Positions 11,201 to 22,000 of a stretch of 64,000 bases of DNA are shown piece by piece. The notes below the pieces were generated by a model that was given only the letters and a program-made list of their open reading frames with translations, made no database searches and was not told the origin of the DNA. Source of the stretch: Crossaster papposus. Its lineage: Eukaryota > Echinodermata > Asteroidea > Velatida > Solasteridae. Position numbers and translations under genes: made by a program. The DNA lies in assembly GCA_037893245.1 (NCBI GenBank), contig JBAIAA010000751.1, forward strand, positions 558,001-622,000, read 5' to 3'. Every line of letters begins with the position of its first letter. Within the stretch, counting starts at the first letter, position 1.

Positions 11201-12356
11201 GTTTATTTATTATGTTATTTTCACTAACTTCTGTATAGTGAATGATGCTTTTGGCAATAATTACTTCAGACACGTATAGATATAGGATTTTTTTTTTTTA
11301 AAGGTATTTTATAAAAGGTTTGTCATTACCAATTTTTGTCACTTGACCTTTAGAAACTAAAATGAGAAAAGCAGTATTTTATGGGTGAAAATGAGTTACT
11401 TTGTTCAGTTCTGTCTCTTACAATCTACCTTCAAATGGACAAATTTGTAAAGTGAAAACATTACTTTGCAATTTTTTTTTTAATAATGCCTAATAATATA
11501 TGGTGCTATACATACTTTGCAAGCTTACCAAAGTGATATGCTGTAAGCAGATAGCTGTCATGTACAGCTTCTCAGCCACAAATTCAATTTTTGATTAACA
11601 CACTGCTGCATTACAAAATGTCCCCAACATTTTACGATAAATTTCACGTTGTAAGGAAATGCATTTACTCCCTTGTGCTAGTAAATATTTTGTGACTGGA
11701 TTAGTATCTGCAGCCGATTTCACGAATAAATTTATTGTATTTTTTTTGGTGCTGCGCAACATTTCGGTTACAACAGTTTCACGAACGTTTGACCTATTTT
11801 ACCAGCAAAATCGTTATTGTCATTGAGCCTATCATTGCTCAAATTATCAAGCTTGACAAATGACACCTTGTGTTTGAATCAAACGAATTGCTATTTTAAC
11901 TGTGACAGAATTTTTTTGAGTTGCTTCTCAATTCGGCACAAAGCCGGACAAAACTATTTTTTAAAATGACAAGCAGAGTTGATTCAACAACTGTTCCATG
12001 AAAGAACACAATTATGCAGGAATGCCGTTATCCTTGTCCAAGATGTTTAGATTATTAATTTATATTAATTTATTTATTTATTTATTATTTTCTTTTTACC
12101 CTGAAGAAACATTATAGTGAAACACTGTTTTCCAGAGAAGCCCAGCAATTATACAATTAAAAAACCCAAAACAACAAACAAACAAAACATGCAAATAAAC
12201 TAAATTTCAAAGTGAACACAAAAAGTGATCCCCAGAATGTCGCTTCCCAGGTTGTATTGTAAAATCGGGCGCGATTCCTGGCCACACGGCGTTCTGGTGT
12301 TTATGACTTCTGACTAGCGCCCTCGAACAAAGAACAATTTTGGAGGCCGCCAACAT
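11201..12356. other. Intergenic AT-rich stretch, nothing recognised
   Basis: No ORF, RNA or clear terminal-inverted-repeat element found, only T/A runs such as the TTATTTATTTATT stretch near 12060. Confidence 0.5.
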
Positions 12357-12428
12357 ATGGCAAGATAGCTCAGTTGGTAGAATGCCGGTCCGGTATTCTT
12401 GAGGTTGCAGGTTCAAGTCCCGCCTTGC
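12357..12428 (+). repeat. tRNA-like sequence, probably a SINE head or tRNA pseudogene
   Basis: Has an A box (TAGCTCAGTTGG) and a B box (GGTTCAAGTCC); GCAAG at the left can pair with CTTGC at the right. The D stem and anticodon arm do not fold correctly: GAATGCCGG and CCGGTATTC pair with almost no loop. I therefore do not call a functional tRNA. Upstream 12230-12356 may belong to the same repeat. Confidence 0.6.
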
Positions 12429-12650
12429 AAATGTCTTTGTTGACTTCAAAATAAAAAACAGTAAAATGAAGGGGTAGATTAAACACTTATAATATAAACC
12501 TGAATCGGCCGATAAAAACAAACCAAATTATTAAAAATGTTGCGCAGCTGTGGTCAGTTTATTGCGCATGGTGCAAGCTGTGCACTTTCGTGAAATTGGC
12601 TGCAGGAGAACTAAGTCATTAGTTTTTAATATCCACATTATGAATTGTGA

Positions 12651-12892
12651 TTAACCAGTTCGCGCCGGAGGACGAATACACACGCAAAGTTGTCCTCGGA
12701 TTCAAAACGGATGACGCATAAACACGTCACGAGCAAGGCCGGGAACGTATGTCAGTAGCAAACAAGGCCGGAAAGGGGTGGGTGTGCTTCCTGGTACCAT
12801 CGGCCTGAACCCGCCTCGGATCAATTTTTGTTAAAATTAATCCCGCGCCTCGGCTCGGTGATGTTAAAATAATCCCGGCGCGAACTGGTTAA
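12651..12892. mobile_element. 242-bp TTAA MITE, copy A
   Basis: Bounded by TTAACCAGTTCGCGCCGG and its inverted copy CCGGCGCGAACTGGTTAA. Exactly 242 bp, as at 16101-16342, 37607-37848 and 48127-48368. TTAA at both ends fits a piggyBac-type target duplication, but TA with longer TIRs is also possible. Confidence 0.88.
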
Positions 12893-13230
12893 AGAAAAGT
12901 GTCAATGTTTTTGTTTTATAAGTGCTGCATTTTGTTGACATCTTTTAACAGCTAATAAAATTGTACATAACCACAAGGTTTGATCATAAAGCTGAGTGCC
13001 CCTTTAACTACTAGGGTTCACCTATCTCAGGAGCACTCCGAAAATGGTGAATTGATAACTTTTTGACCAATCATAGCCATGATTATGGCCTGCAATTGCT
13101 GCACCAAGGCTCGTCATGAGTAAACGTGACTAACGAGCGCAGTTTGAACATTGCTGCGATGCATTTCAAGGCGCATTTGTTGCCGAAGTGCGCAGTGACG
13201 CAGCCTAATGGATTGGTAAATTCACCGTTA

Positions 13231-13583
13231 GGCATAAAAAAAAAATGTTATGTTGGCGTAACCCGACCGACCCTAAAAATACGGCCGACCCTGGAATTTT
13301 TTTTTTTCAAGGGACGAAATTTAATGATTAAAATCTATATAAATCTAGTTATAAATACATTTGAAATCATTTCTGACCGTTTCTCATTGTTGTGTGTGTG
13401 GATTGTGAAAAAATTGAACCTGGACACGCTATCGTGTATCACTACCGGCTTAAACAATTAGAAAACATATCATTTTCATTGCTGGGAGAGAAAAAAAATA
13501 AAAAATAAAACAAAAAATCCCTACCTACTTACCCTATTTTTTTGGGCCCGTTACGCCAACATAACATTCTTTTTTTTTATGCC
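13231..13583. mobile_element. PIF/Harbinger-like MITE, copy 2 (inverted)
   Basis: Same family as 8050-8406, inserted the other way round. Flanks read TTA on both sides. ORFs across it are spurious. Confidence 0.8.
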
Positions 13584-13741
13584 TTATCTGAAACTTATAT
13601 TATTTAAGACAAAATTGTCTGTTATCTCATTTGTTTTTAATTTGCTTAGTGTAGTTAATAGTTACATGTATTCAAAATGCTTTAAACTCTATCAGAGTGT
13701 TGGCCCTATATAAAATATTATTGACAATATGCTATGTGTTT

Positions 13742-13955
13742 AAAGGTAGGATACACTATTGGTAATTGCTTGAATTATCAGGAATGGGTGGATTTGGGGG
13801 GTTGTATTTTATAATACAACGATTACAGGATATCTAGCACAATAATTTGGCTGGATGCCTAAAATCATGATTTACTTTCAAAAGGGTAAGATATTTCTTG
13901 AAAATTCAGTAGTAAAAAAAATTAGCAATCTGCAAATGGTGTATCTTACCTTTAA
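13742..13955. mobile_element. GGTAGGATACACC-ended MITE, copy
   Basis: Ends AAAGGTAGGATACACTATTGG and AAATGGTGTATCTTACCTTTA are inverted repeats; the interior includes ATTACAGGATATCTAGC. Other copies: 27330-27556 (partial), 43192-43275 (partial), 45130-45510, 46389-46590, 55711-56095. Confidence 0.82.
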
Positions 13956-14273
13956 AATGTTACTCAACATAAATGTTATTCATTTCATTCAATTAGGCCT
14001 ACACATTTAAACAAATGTTTGTGTAAAAGGTGTAATATAAAAAGTAGTTTTTCCATCATTATTGAGAATCTAGTGTATAATAACCTGCATAATGAACAAC
14101 ATTCCTTCCAGGCTTCAAGCACAAACGATTTAACAAAAACTTATTATTTTTAAGACAAAATATGGAATGATTCATCAGTTTATTGTAAACAAAATGAAGA
14201 TTACATCTGCTTTGCTCAAAATGTGAAAAGGTTCACAACTTATTGTTGGTTATGACCTCACACAGTATTATAA

Positions 14274-14662
14274 ACTAGTTTACGTCCAGATTATTTTTAC
14301 ATTGACCTGATCCAGGCAGGGGATTGTTTTTCATGAACCTCAATCCGAGACTGATCAGGCCAGCATCTGTGGGTAGCACACCCTGATATTTCCTGCCTTA
14401 CTTGCTGCGAGCCGCTCACTGACAGATTTTGCCAGGATTATTTTGACATGATTATTTTGATATTGACCTGACCCAGGCAGGGGATTGTTTTTCATGAACC
14501 TCAATCCGAGACTGATCAGGCCAGCATCCGTGGGTAGCACACCCTGATATTTCCTGCCTTACTTGCTGCGAGCCGGTCGCTGACAGATTTTTCCGGCTAG
14601 CTCTCGACGTGTTTATCTGTCATCCGTTTTGAATTCCACAAAAACTTTGCGAACTGGTTAAG
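14274..14662. mobile_element. TTAA-MITE relative with internal duplication
   Basis: Starts with a degenerate AACTAGTTTACGTCC and ends with GCGAACTGGTTAAGG. Two ~160-bp segments beginning GACCTGA(T/C)CCAGGCAGGGG (14304 and 14466) repeat in tandem. The interior (GGGTAGCACACCCTGATATTTCC) links the 242-bp MITE with the 106-bp array at 2194. Confidence 0.75.
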
Positions 14663-15224
14663 GAGGATGGTTCAAATCTAACCTCATTAGTGCGGGTCAT
14701 TCTCATAGTCTGAGCCACAAATCGTTTCAGAATTGCGCGCACTATTTGCGAAAATGTCCAAATGTGCATATCTGAGACACATAATTGAAACTGGCATATT
14801 CTTTTGTAATTACAGCATGCCAGACTAATAATTTCACAGGGAGTTTAGAATCAATAATATCTTTACAAATAGTAAGCTTTTCAACAGTATTTTATTTTAT
14901 AGTTACTTTTTGTATAGCTGCAAAACGAATAATACCCCTTTAAATATCTACACACGTAGATGTAGGGCAATGTTGGGCGATGTGTAGAAGTAGCCCAATC
15001 AAATGACAGGAGAGGTAGCCATTACGCATAGCAACTAATGAGATAATAGAAACACAAGACTCTCCACAAGACGTCTTGCACTGCGTTTTGAATTCCACCT
15101 TTGCAACAGATAATAAGAACTGACAGGACAGGCTTTTATTTGGTAATATTTAGGGGGATTTTTACTGCAAGTGCCAAGCAATTTATACGTATCTAATATC
15201 TTTCCTAAATGTCATTGCCCTTAT

Positions 15225-15616
15225 TTAAAGTGATCGTATACGTTTGGTATTTACTCCAAATATTTATGGCAATAAAAACTTTGGTAAGAAGTAAAGCAGC
15301 TTTGGATAGTATGATGCATTTTTAGAAACTTTTCACTTCGAAGTACTGCGGTTATGAAAAAAGATATCACTTTTTATCCCAACAAATTTGAATCTGAGAA
15401 GCGTTACCGCAGTGACGTTTCTCAGATTGTGTATTCCAATGCAGATTATTCTTCCTGCGTGAACATAACCGCTCCAGATTTTCGGCAATATCTCAAAATC
15501 GCTACAACCTTTTGAAATTAAATTTTGACAGGTTAGTTTTATGGTATATATCTATAACTATATAGGATTGAAACAAACAATGGGTTCCAATTACCAAACG
15601 TATACGATCCCTTTAA
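15225..15616. mobile_element. TTAA-flanked MITE (GTGATCGTATACGTTTGG ends)
   Basis: Inverted ends AGTGATCGTATACGTTTGGTA and TACCAAACGTATACGATCCC, both flanked by TTTAA. It abuts the next element, sharing the TTAA at 15613-15616. Confidence 0.8.
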
Positions 15617-16059
15617 AGGGTACTTGAAATTCAAAACTTAATATGGCGAAATATACATTTTAATAATGCTGAATACTTAACAACTGCAAAAACTTCACAT
15701 TTGTTTATGTTCGTTCATTAATCGTGACCCTAAAATAAAAAGCAATATGCGCTGTGCCCCACCCATAAAAGATGACGTCACGGTAAGAATAGAGCGTGGC
15801 TGTACCAGGCTAAGCCTAGCCTTGAATACAAGGCTATGCTGTAACCACAACGTGGGATCATCGTTTGCCACAACACTAAACGTGTACATAGCTGTATGTA
15901 CGTGTACATAGCCGTGCACATACGTATAATAATGTATTGCAGGCTATGTACAATGAGCAAACCTAAACAAATTAGAAGTTTTTGCAGTTGTTAAGTATTC
16001 AGCGTTATTAAAGCGTATATTTCGCCATATTAAAGTTTTGAATTTCAGTTACCCTTTAA
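15613..16059. mobile_element. TTAA-flanked long-TIR MITE
   Basis: Arms of about 85 bp: 15616-15695 (GAAATTCAAAACTTAATATGG...) matches the reverse complement of 15974-16055 closely. The interior has no coding potential I can support. Confidence 0.8.
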
Positions 16060-16100
16060 GATTACTAAACAGTTTCTTTCTGTACAATCAGTTTTGTCTT

Positions 16101-16342
16101 TTAACCAGTTCGCGCCGGATGACGTATATAAACGCAAAAATTTCCCCAGATTCAAAACGGATGACGGATAAACACGCCAAGTTCAAGTTCGGAAATGTAT
16201 GTCAGCAGCGGGCAAGGCCGGAAATGCATGGGTGTGCTTCCCGGCTCTATCAGCCTGAACACGCTTCGGATTGAGTTTCGTTAAAAATAATCCCGCCCGT
16301 GGGCTCGGCGATGTTAAAATAATCCCGGCGCGAACTGGTTAA
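16101..16342. mobile_element. 242-bp TTAA MITE, copy B
   Basis: Same ends and length as copy A and very similar to copies C and D; its ORF is spurious. Confidence 0.9.
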
Positions 16343-17039
16343 AAGAAATAATCCTGACGGTCACCTGTGTAAATGTTTGAGTGTAGGTTGTCCCTGCATA
16401 TATTTCATCGAATAAAATTTGGAGAAAACTTCTATTAAGAGGTGCTAAGCATACAAAATAAGGTGCGCACAAAAAATATGTCACTTGGCAAAAAAGGGGT
16501 ATTCGAAGTTGAGTTACGTTTACAAACAATACGCTTACTGCTTATTTGATGCTTAAACTTGCTTAGAAAGTTTTGACGAAACAACAAAATACAAAGTAAT
16601 TGACTCTGGTAACTATTTTACGTAGATTGAGATAAATTAAACTTGTTAATTAAAGTTTGAGGTCATTATTGCGGTTTTTGGTCACAAGTGTGAATTTTTC
16701 AACAATATATTTGAATTCAAACTTAATAAGTATCGTATTTAACACTATTTGGTCTTCCAGAAACACCACAGGAACTATGTACTTGAATATTTAGGCGAAA
16801 TGTGTACTGAAGAAATGTTTGTTTGGTTTTGAAGCTAGTAAAATATATTGAAATTGTGGAGTTTATAATAGAAACTATTGAAATAATCAGCAGAATTGTA
16901 TCAAAGTGTGATAAATATTGTTTAGATTTTTTTTCTATTAGTAAAGAGAATCAATATGTTATTAACATTGATTTATAATGATAATAATGATTTAAATGTG
17001 TCGGCGAGAAATTGTAGTTTTTAGTTTAAATAAACAAGT
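16343..17039. other. Intergenic AT-rich stretch, nothing recognised
   Basis: No ORF above noise, no terminal repeats and no RNA-like sequence seen. Confidence 0.5.
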
Positions 17040-17667
17040 GGAAATATGATAAACCCGGTATTTAGTGGTTTGTGTGTTTGTGTTTTCTAGTATTGACTGG
17101 TTTTTTTTTATGGTTTTTTAGTATTTAGTGGTTTGGGTTTTTTATATATATATATATTTTTTTTTGGGGGGGGGGGTTTCTGGTATTTACTGTCCTTTTT
17201 TGTGTTTTCCGGTTTTTGGTGGTGTTTTTTTTTGAGGGGGGGTGTTTTCTGGTATAGATTGTGTTTGTTTTCTGGTATTTAGTGGGTTTTTTAAAGGTTT
17301 TTTCCTGTATGTAGTGGTATTTTTTCTCTCTCCGGTATTTGGTGTTTAAAAAGAAAAAATTTGGTATTTAGTATGTTTTCCGGTGTGTTCCGGTATAGTG
17401 ATACCCGATACCAATAAAATACCGGAAACAGAAAGAAAACATTAAAAACAAATTAATACCGGAAAATGATATATGGGTCCGATATTTAGATTTTTGTGGT
17501 GTTTTCTGATATTTATAGATTTTTTTTTTCGGTTTCTTGTTATTACTTAGTGTTTTGGGGTAGTCCGAGTTACTCGGCCCTAGTTAGCGCTTTAAACAAT
17601 TTGTTGACATGATCTGGCGATTTGTAAAAAAAAAGGTGATAACTGGGGCCCAGTAAATCTGACCAGT

Positions 17668-17700
<33 letters not shown>

Positions 17701-17960
17701 CCGGTATTTAGTGTATTTTTGGATGTTTTCCAGTTTTCTGTTCTTTTGGGGAGGATGTTTTCTGGTATTTATTGTGTTTGTTTTGGGGTGTTTTCCGGTA
17801 TAGTGTGTTGCTTTTGTTTTCCGGGATTTATTGTTTTTAAAGGTGTTTTCCAGTATGTATTTTATTTTTTCCCGTTATTTAGTATTTTTAAATATTTTTT
17901 CCTGCTATTTAGTGGTTGTTTTTATGTTTTGCGGTATTTAGTATTGTTGCGTTCCCGCGA
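17040..17960. repeat. Degenerate TTCCGGTATTTAGTG minisatellite with poly(G)
   Basis: Variants of TTTTCCGGTATTTAGTGTTT recur across the segment with variable T/G spacers; a poly(G) run sits at 17670-17698. The long + ORF over it (17668-18540) follows the low-complexity sequence. Confidence 0.75.
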
Positions 17961-17979
17961 ACAGCGCACGATTTTCTTT

Positions 17980-18445
17980 ACCCCCATCCCCCTATCCCCC
18001 CATCCTCCCTATCCCCCTCCCCTCCCCATCCTCCCTATCCCCCTATCCCCCCATCCTCCCTATCCCCCATCCTCCATATCCCCCCATCACCCCTATCCCC
18101 CATCCTCCCAACCCCGCTATCTCCCCTTCACCCTATCCCCCATCATCCCTATCCCCCCTATCCTCCCTATCCCCCATATCCCCCATCACCCCCCCCCCCC
18201 CCCCCCCCCATCACCCCTATCTGTATCTGTAGGTGTATACGCTACTGCACAACCGCCACCATCTGGGCTATCACGTGCAGGTTACGCTGTCACCCCTTTC
18301 CCCCATCACCCCTTTCCCCCCCCCCCCATCACCCCTATCCCCCCATCCCCTCATCCTCCCTATCCCCCCATCCCCTCCCCCTCCCTATCCCCCCCATCCT
18401 CCCTATCCCCCCATCCTCCCTATCCCCCATCCTCCACAATTGACC
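17980..18445. repeat. C-rich CCCCATCCTCCCTAT microsatellite
   Basis: Two blocks of CCCCTATCCCCCCATCCTCCC-like units, interrupted at about 18220-18290 by unique sequence. Open in several frames (Pro/Ser/Tyr-rich), which is a composition effect. Confidence 0.85.
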
Positions 18446-18572
18446 TCTTATTTCTACCTTCATCTTGTCCCTCAAGATTTTGCCCCTCCTTCGAACCGAC
18501 GATAATAATGTTTTGCAACACAAATTCAAGCATCGTTTGAGGGCGCAATAGGCCCTGTACGTGCGATCAGCG

Positions 18573-18695
18573 CAACCCAGTCTCCTTCTTATTTTGTGTA
18601 CCTATCACAATTGACCAATTGTGTGTATATCACATTTTAGCGTACTGCCCTCTCGCGCTTGTATTGGCAAAGAGGTCAACATAACCGGAAATAGC
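18573..18695 (+). repeat. 123-bp segment with inverted copy at 41355-41477
   Basis: By eye identical to the reverse complement of 41355-41477, including the palindrome CACAATTGACCAATTGTG-type core. It lies about 325 bp upstream of the start of the polyQ/CxC gene; its partner lies about 205 bp upstream of ALKBH2. Confidence 0.85.
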
Positions 18696-19019
18696 ACTGG
18701 TACCGGTGTCCTATACAAATTAGATTCGCATTAAAAACCGACACAGCGTTCACGTCACGTTCCTATTTGTTAACATACTTTCAAAGCATGCGCAATAATA
18801 CCATAACTTTTTTTTATAGAGTCCTGTATATTCACGGCACGCTGTTTTCAATACCGCGAAAAATCGTTCATTAAATCCTGAAATACTCCGGCATGCCGAA
18901 TTAATCGTTTGGGATTAATTGTTCACGTTAATAGTACTCCGGCTGAAATTGTACGGCTTGGCCTAGTAGTAGGAGTAGGATTTAGTTATGATCTGATTGT
19001 AATTAATAGGCCTAAACAA

Positions 19020-22000
19020 ATGGATTCGCCTGATCTAAATACGACGTCAGAATTAGATCATCATGATGACATTGACAAAGTAGTGACTGGACGTGGACAT
19101 TATGATGGAGAATGTTCAGGCATTTCCTTTCTCCGTGTGTCAGGTAAGCCATTGTAATTTGTAAGCCATTGTAATATGTAAGCTATTGTAATTTGTAATG
19201 TAAGCCCTAGCCTGAGAGAGTTAGGAGCTAGATCGTAGTCGAACAACTCGACCCTCGGCTCGTAGTACCGTAGTCGAACAACTCGCCCCCTTAATCAAAC
19301 AACTCGCCCCTCGTAGTCGAACAACTCGACACTACTACTAATAGTCGTAGTCGAACAACTCGACCCTCGTACTAGTCGTAGTCGAACAACTCGACCCTCG
19401 TAGTCGAACAACTTGAACCTCGTAGTCGGACAACCGGTGCGACAACTCCACCGGTGCGACAACTCCACCGGTGCGACAACTCCACCGGTGCGACAACTCC
19501 ACCGGTGCGACAACTCCACCGGTGCGACAACTCCACCGGTGCGACAACTCCACCGGTGCGACAACTCCACCGGTGCGACAACTCCACCGGTGCGACAACT
19601 CCACCGGTGCGACAACTCCACCGGTGCGACAACTCCACCGGTGCGACAACTCCACCGGTGCGACAACTCCACCGGTGCGACAACTCCACCGGTGCGACAA
19701 CTCCACCGGTGCGACAACTCCACCGGTGCGACAACTCCACCGGTGCGACAACTCCACCGGTGCGACAACTCCACCGGTGCGACAACTCCACCGGTGCGAC
19801 AACTCCACCGGTGCGACAACTCCACCGGTGCGACAACTCCACCGGTGCGACAACTCCACCGGTAGCCCAGGTTGGAAGACGTTCTTCATTGCATTACGAA
19901 TGATGACGTCCAGGGTATCAATTTCACAACAAATTATTTTAAAATTTGTACCTGATGAACTTAAAAGGAAGCTGAAATTTTGTTAACATCTTTCTTGTGT
20001 CTGGAATTACATCGTCATGGGTTACCAAAAGAGAATGTGTCTTTGGGTTACATAATTACAGAAAATAAATAGAAAATCCATGCTTTTCGACGTGAACATC
20101 ATGTACAAATGTGTGCGCGCGTACCCGGCAGCCGCGCTAGCCTAGGACCCATAAGCCGGCCTCGCGCATGCACGCGCGTAGGAAGTTTGTACATGATTTT
20201 GCGTGGATTTGCAATTTATTTTCTGTAAATAAGTAACCCAAAGACTCATTTGCTTTTTGTAACCCATGACGATCTGTAATTCCAGACAAAAGAAAGACAT
20301 AAGCAAGATTTTAGCTTCCTTCATCAGGTAAAATTGTTTTAAAAAGTTGTTTTAAAAGTTGTCGCTATGGCAGGAGAAATTGATACCCTGGACTCCGTCG
20401 CGTTGTACACAACGAAGGAGTCCAACCTGGGCTAGACCGGTGGTAACCTCTCGCTAATCAAAATAAAATATACATGTGTACTCTGGTTTATAATAACTAC
20501 TGGAAAAAAGGTTAAGTGACAAAGTGTACCTCACTTTTGACCAAGGGGAAAGTTATCCCTGCCTTTTTCCGACAAACTAAAGTTAGCTGCAATTTTTCCC
20601 TGAAAATTACTGCCTGTAAAAACCAATTTATACTTTACGTGAATGTGCACTTTTTGCAAATTTGATGTCGCCTAGCATTCTCCCTAAAGTTTGCCGGAGT
20701 TTTAATTAAATGTATGTCCAACTTGATCAAATTCGCAGCACGAAAACTTACTGTGACATCACAAATTTGCGCTCGCTTTAGGGGATACCAGTGCACCGCC
20801 TAGATACTCCTTAACTACATTAGCGCCCATTTTTTTTTCAAAACCTCTGGCAGGATTCTTTTTTATCAGGTTTTTTATTTAGAAAAATTTCTTTTTAGAT
20901 AATGCAACTACATGTACTACAAGATGCCAACACTTAGTTTATTAGCACCGTCATTTACATGTTTTTGTCTACATTATGTCGCCTGGGGCAATTTTGTTCT
21001 CTCTGCAGTTAAGGCATATTACGTGGAACTACACACAGGGGCTTTAAATAACCGTTTGGTGTTTTTGTCGTTAAAAACAAAATAAAATATCCTTAGAGGA
21101 GAGACCCAGCTCTCCGAATAGCAGTACCACCAACCTGGGCTCAGCTCACGGCCAACAGCAACAGACGACCCCCAGCCATCAATCCTATGGTCAGAACACC
21201 CATGGGCATTCTCAGACACAGCAACCCATCCAGCAACTGGCCAGCATGCTACAGCAGTCTCAGTATCTGAGTAAGAAGTTCTTTCTTTGAAGACATATTA
21301 TTAATGGCATATTTAGTTGTTAACATTCCTGTTAATGTTCCTTAAGAAATTTACCGTTTTAAATTTGATTAGGAATTTTGCAACTGAATGCAGGATATTC
21401 AGCCCCCCCCCCCCGCCCCAAAAAAAACAACAAAGAATTTTCTTTTTCCAAAGTAGAAAAATCCTGAGAAACTACAATGTTTTACATTGCAGGTGCCGCA
21501 CAATCGGGTCAATCAGGTTTACATATGCCTCAGCAACAGCAAGTGCAGCAGAAGCAGCAGCAGAAACGACAAGGGCAGCAGCAACAACAACAGCAAGAGC
21601 AGCAGCAACAGCAAGGGCAGCAGCAACAACAGCAAGTGCACCAGAAGCAGCAGCAGCAGCAGAAACAGCAAGAAAAGCAGCAGCAGCAGCAGCAGCAACT
21701 ACAGCAAGAGCAGCCCCAGCCACAGCAGCAGCAGCCACATCAAGGGCAGCAGCAGCAACTGCAAGGGCAGAAGCAACAGCAACAGCAAGGGAAGCAGCAG
21801 CAACAGCAAGGGAAGCAGCAGCAACAGCAAAAGCAGCAGCAGCAACAGCAAGGGCAGCAGCAGCAACAGCAAGGGCAGCAGCAACAGCAACAGCAAGGGC
21901 AGCAGCAACAGCAACAGCAAGGGCAGCAGCAACAGCAACAGCAAGGGCAGCAGCAACAGCAACAGCAAGGGAAGCAGCAGCAACAGCAAGGGCAGCAGCA

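Noticed and set aside
12357..12428. Functional tRNA gene
   Set aside because: A and B boxes are present, but the D and anticodon arms cannot form normally; treated as SINE or pseudogene.
17668..18540. 290-residue Pro-rich ORF
   Set aside because: Driven by poly(G) and CCCCATCCTCCC repeats and continues into anonymous sequence.
19948..19980. CTGATGA...GAAA as a second hammerhead ribozyme in the foldback
   Set aside because: Sequence between the two core strands does not form a good helix.
19295..19986. Long ORFs on both strands (VELSHRWSCRTGG and similar)
   Set aside because: Translations of a stop-free 17-bp tandem repeat; no splice or codon support.
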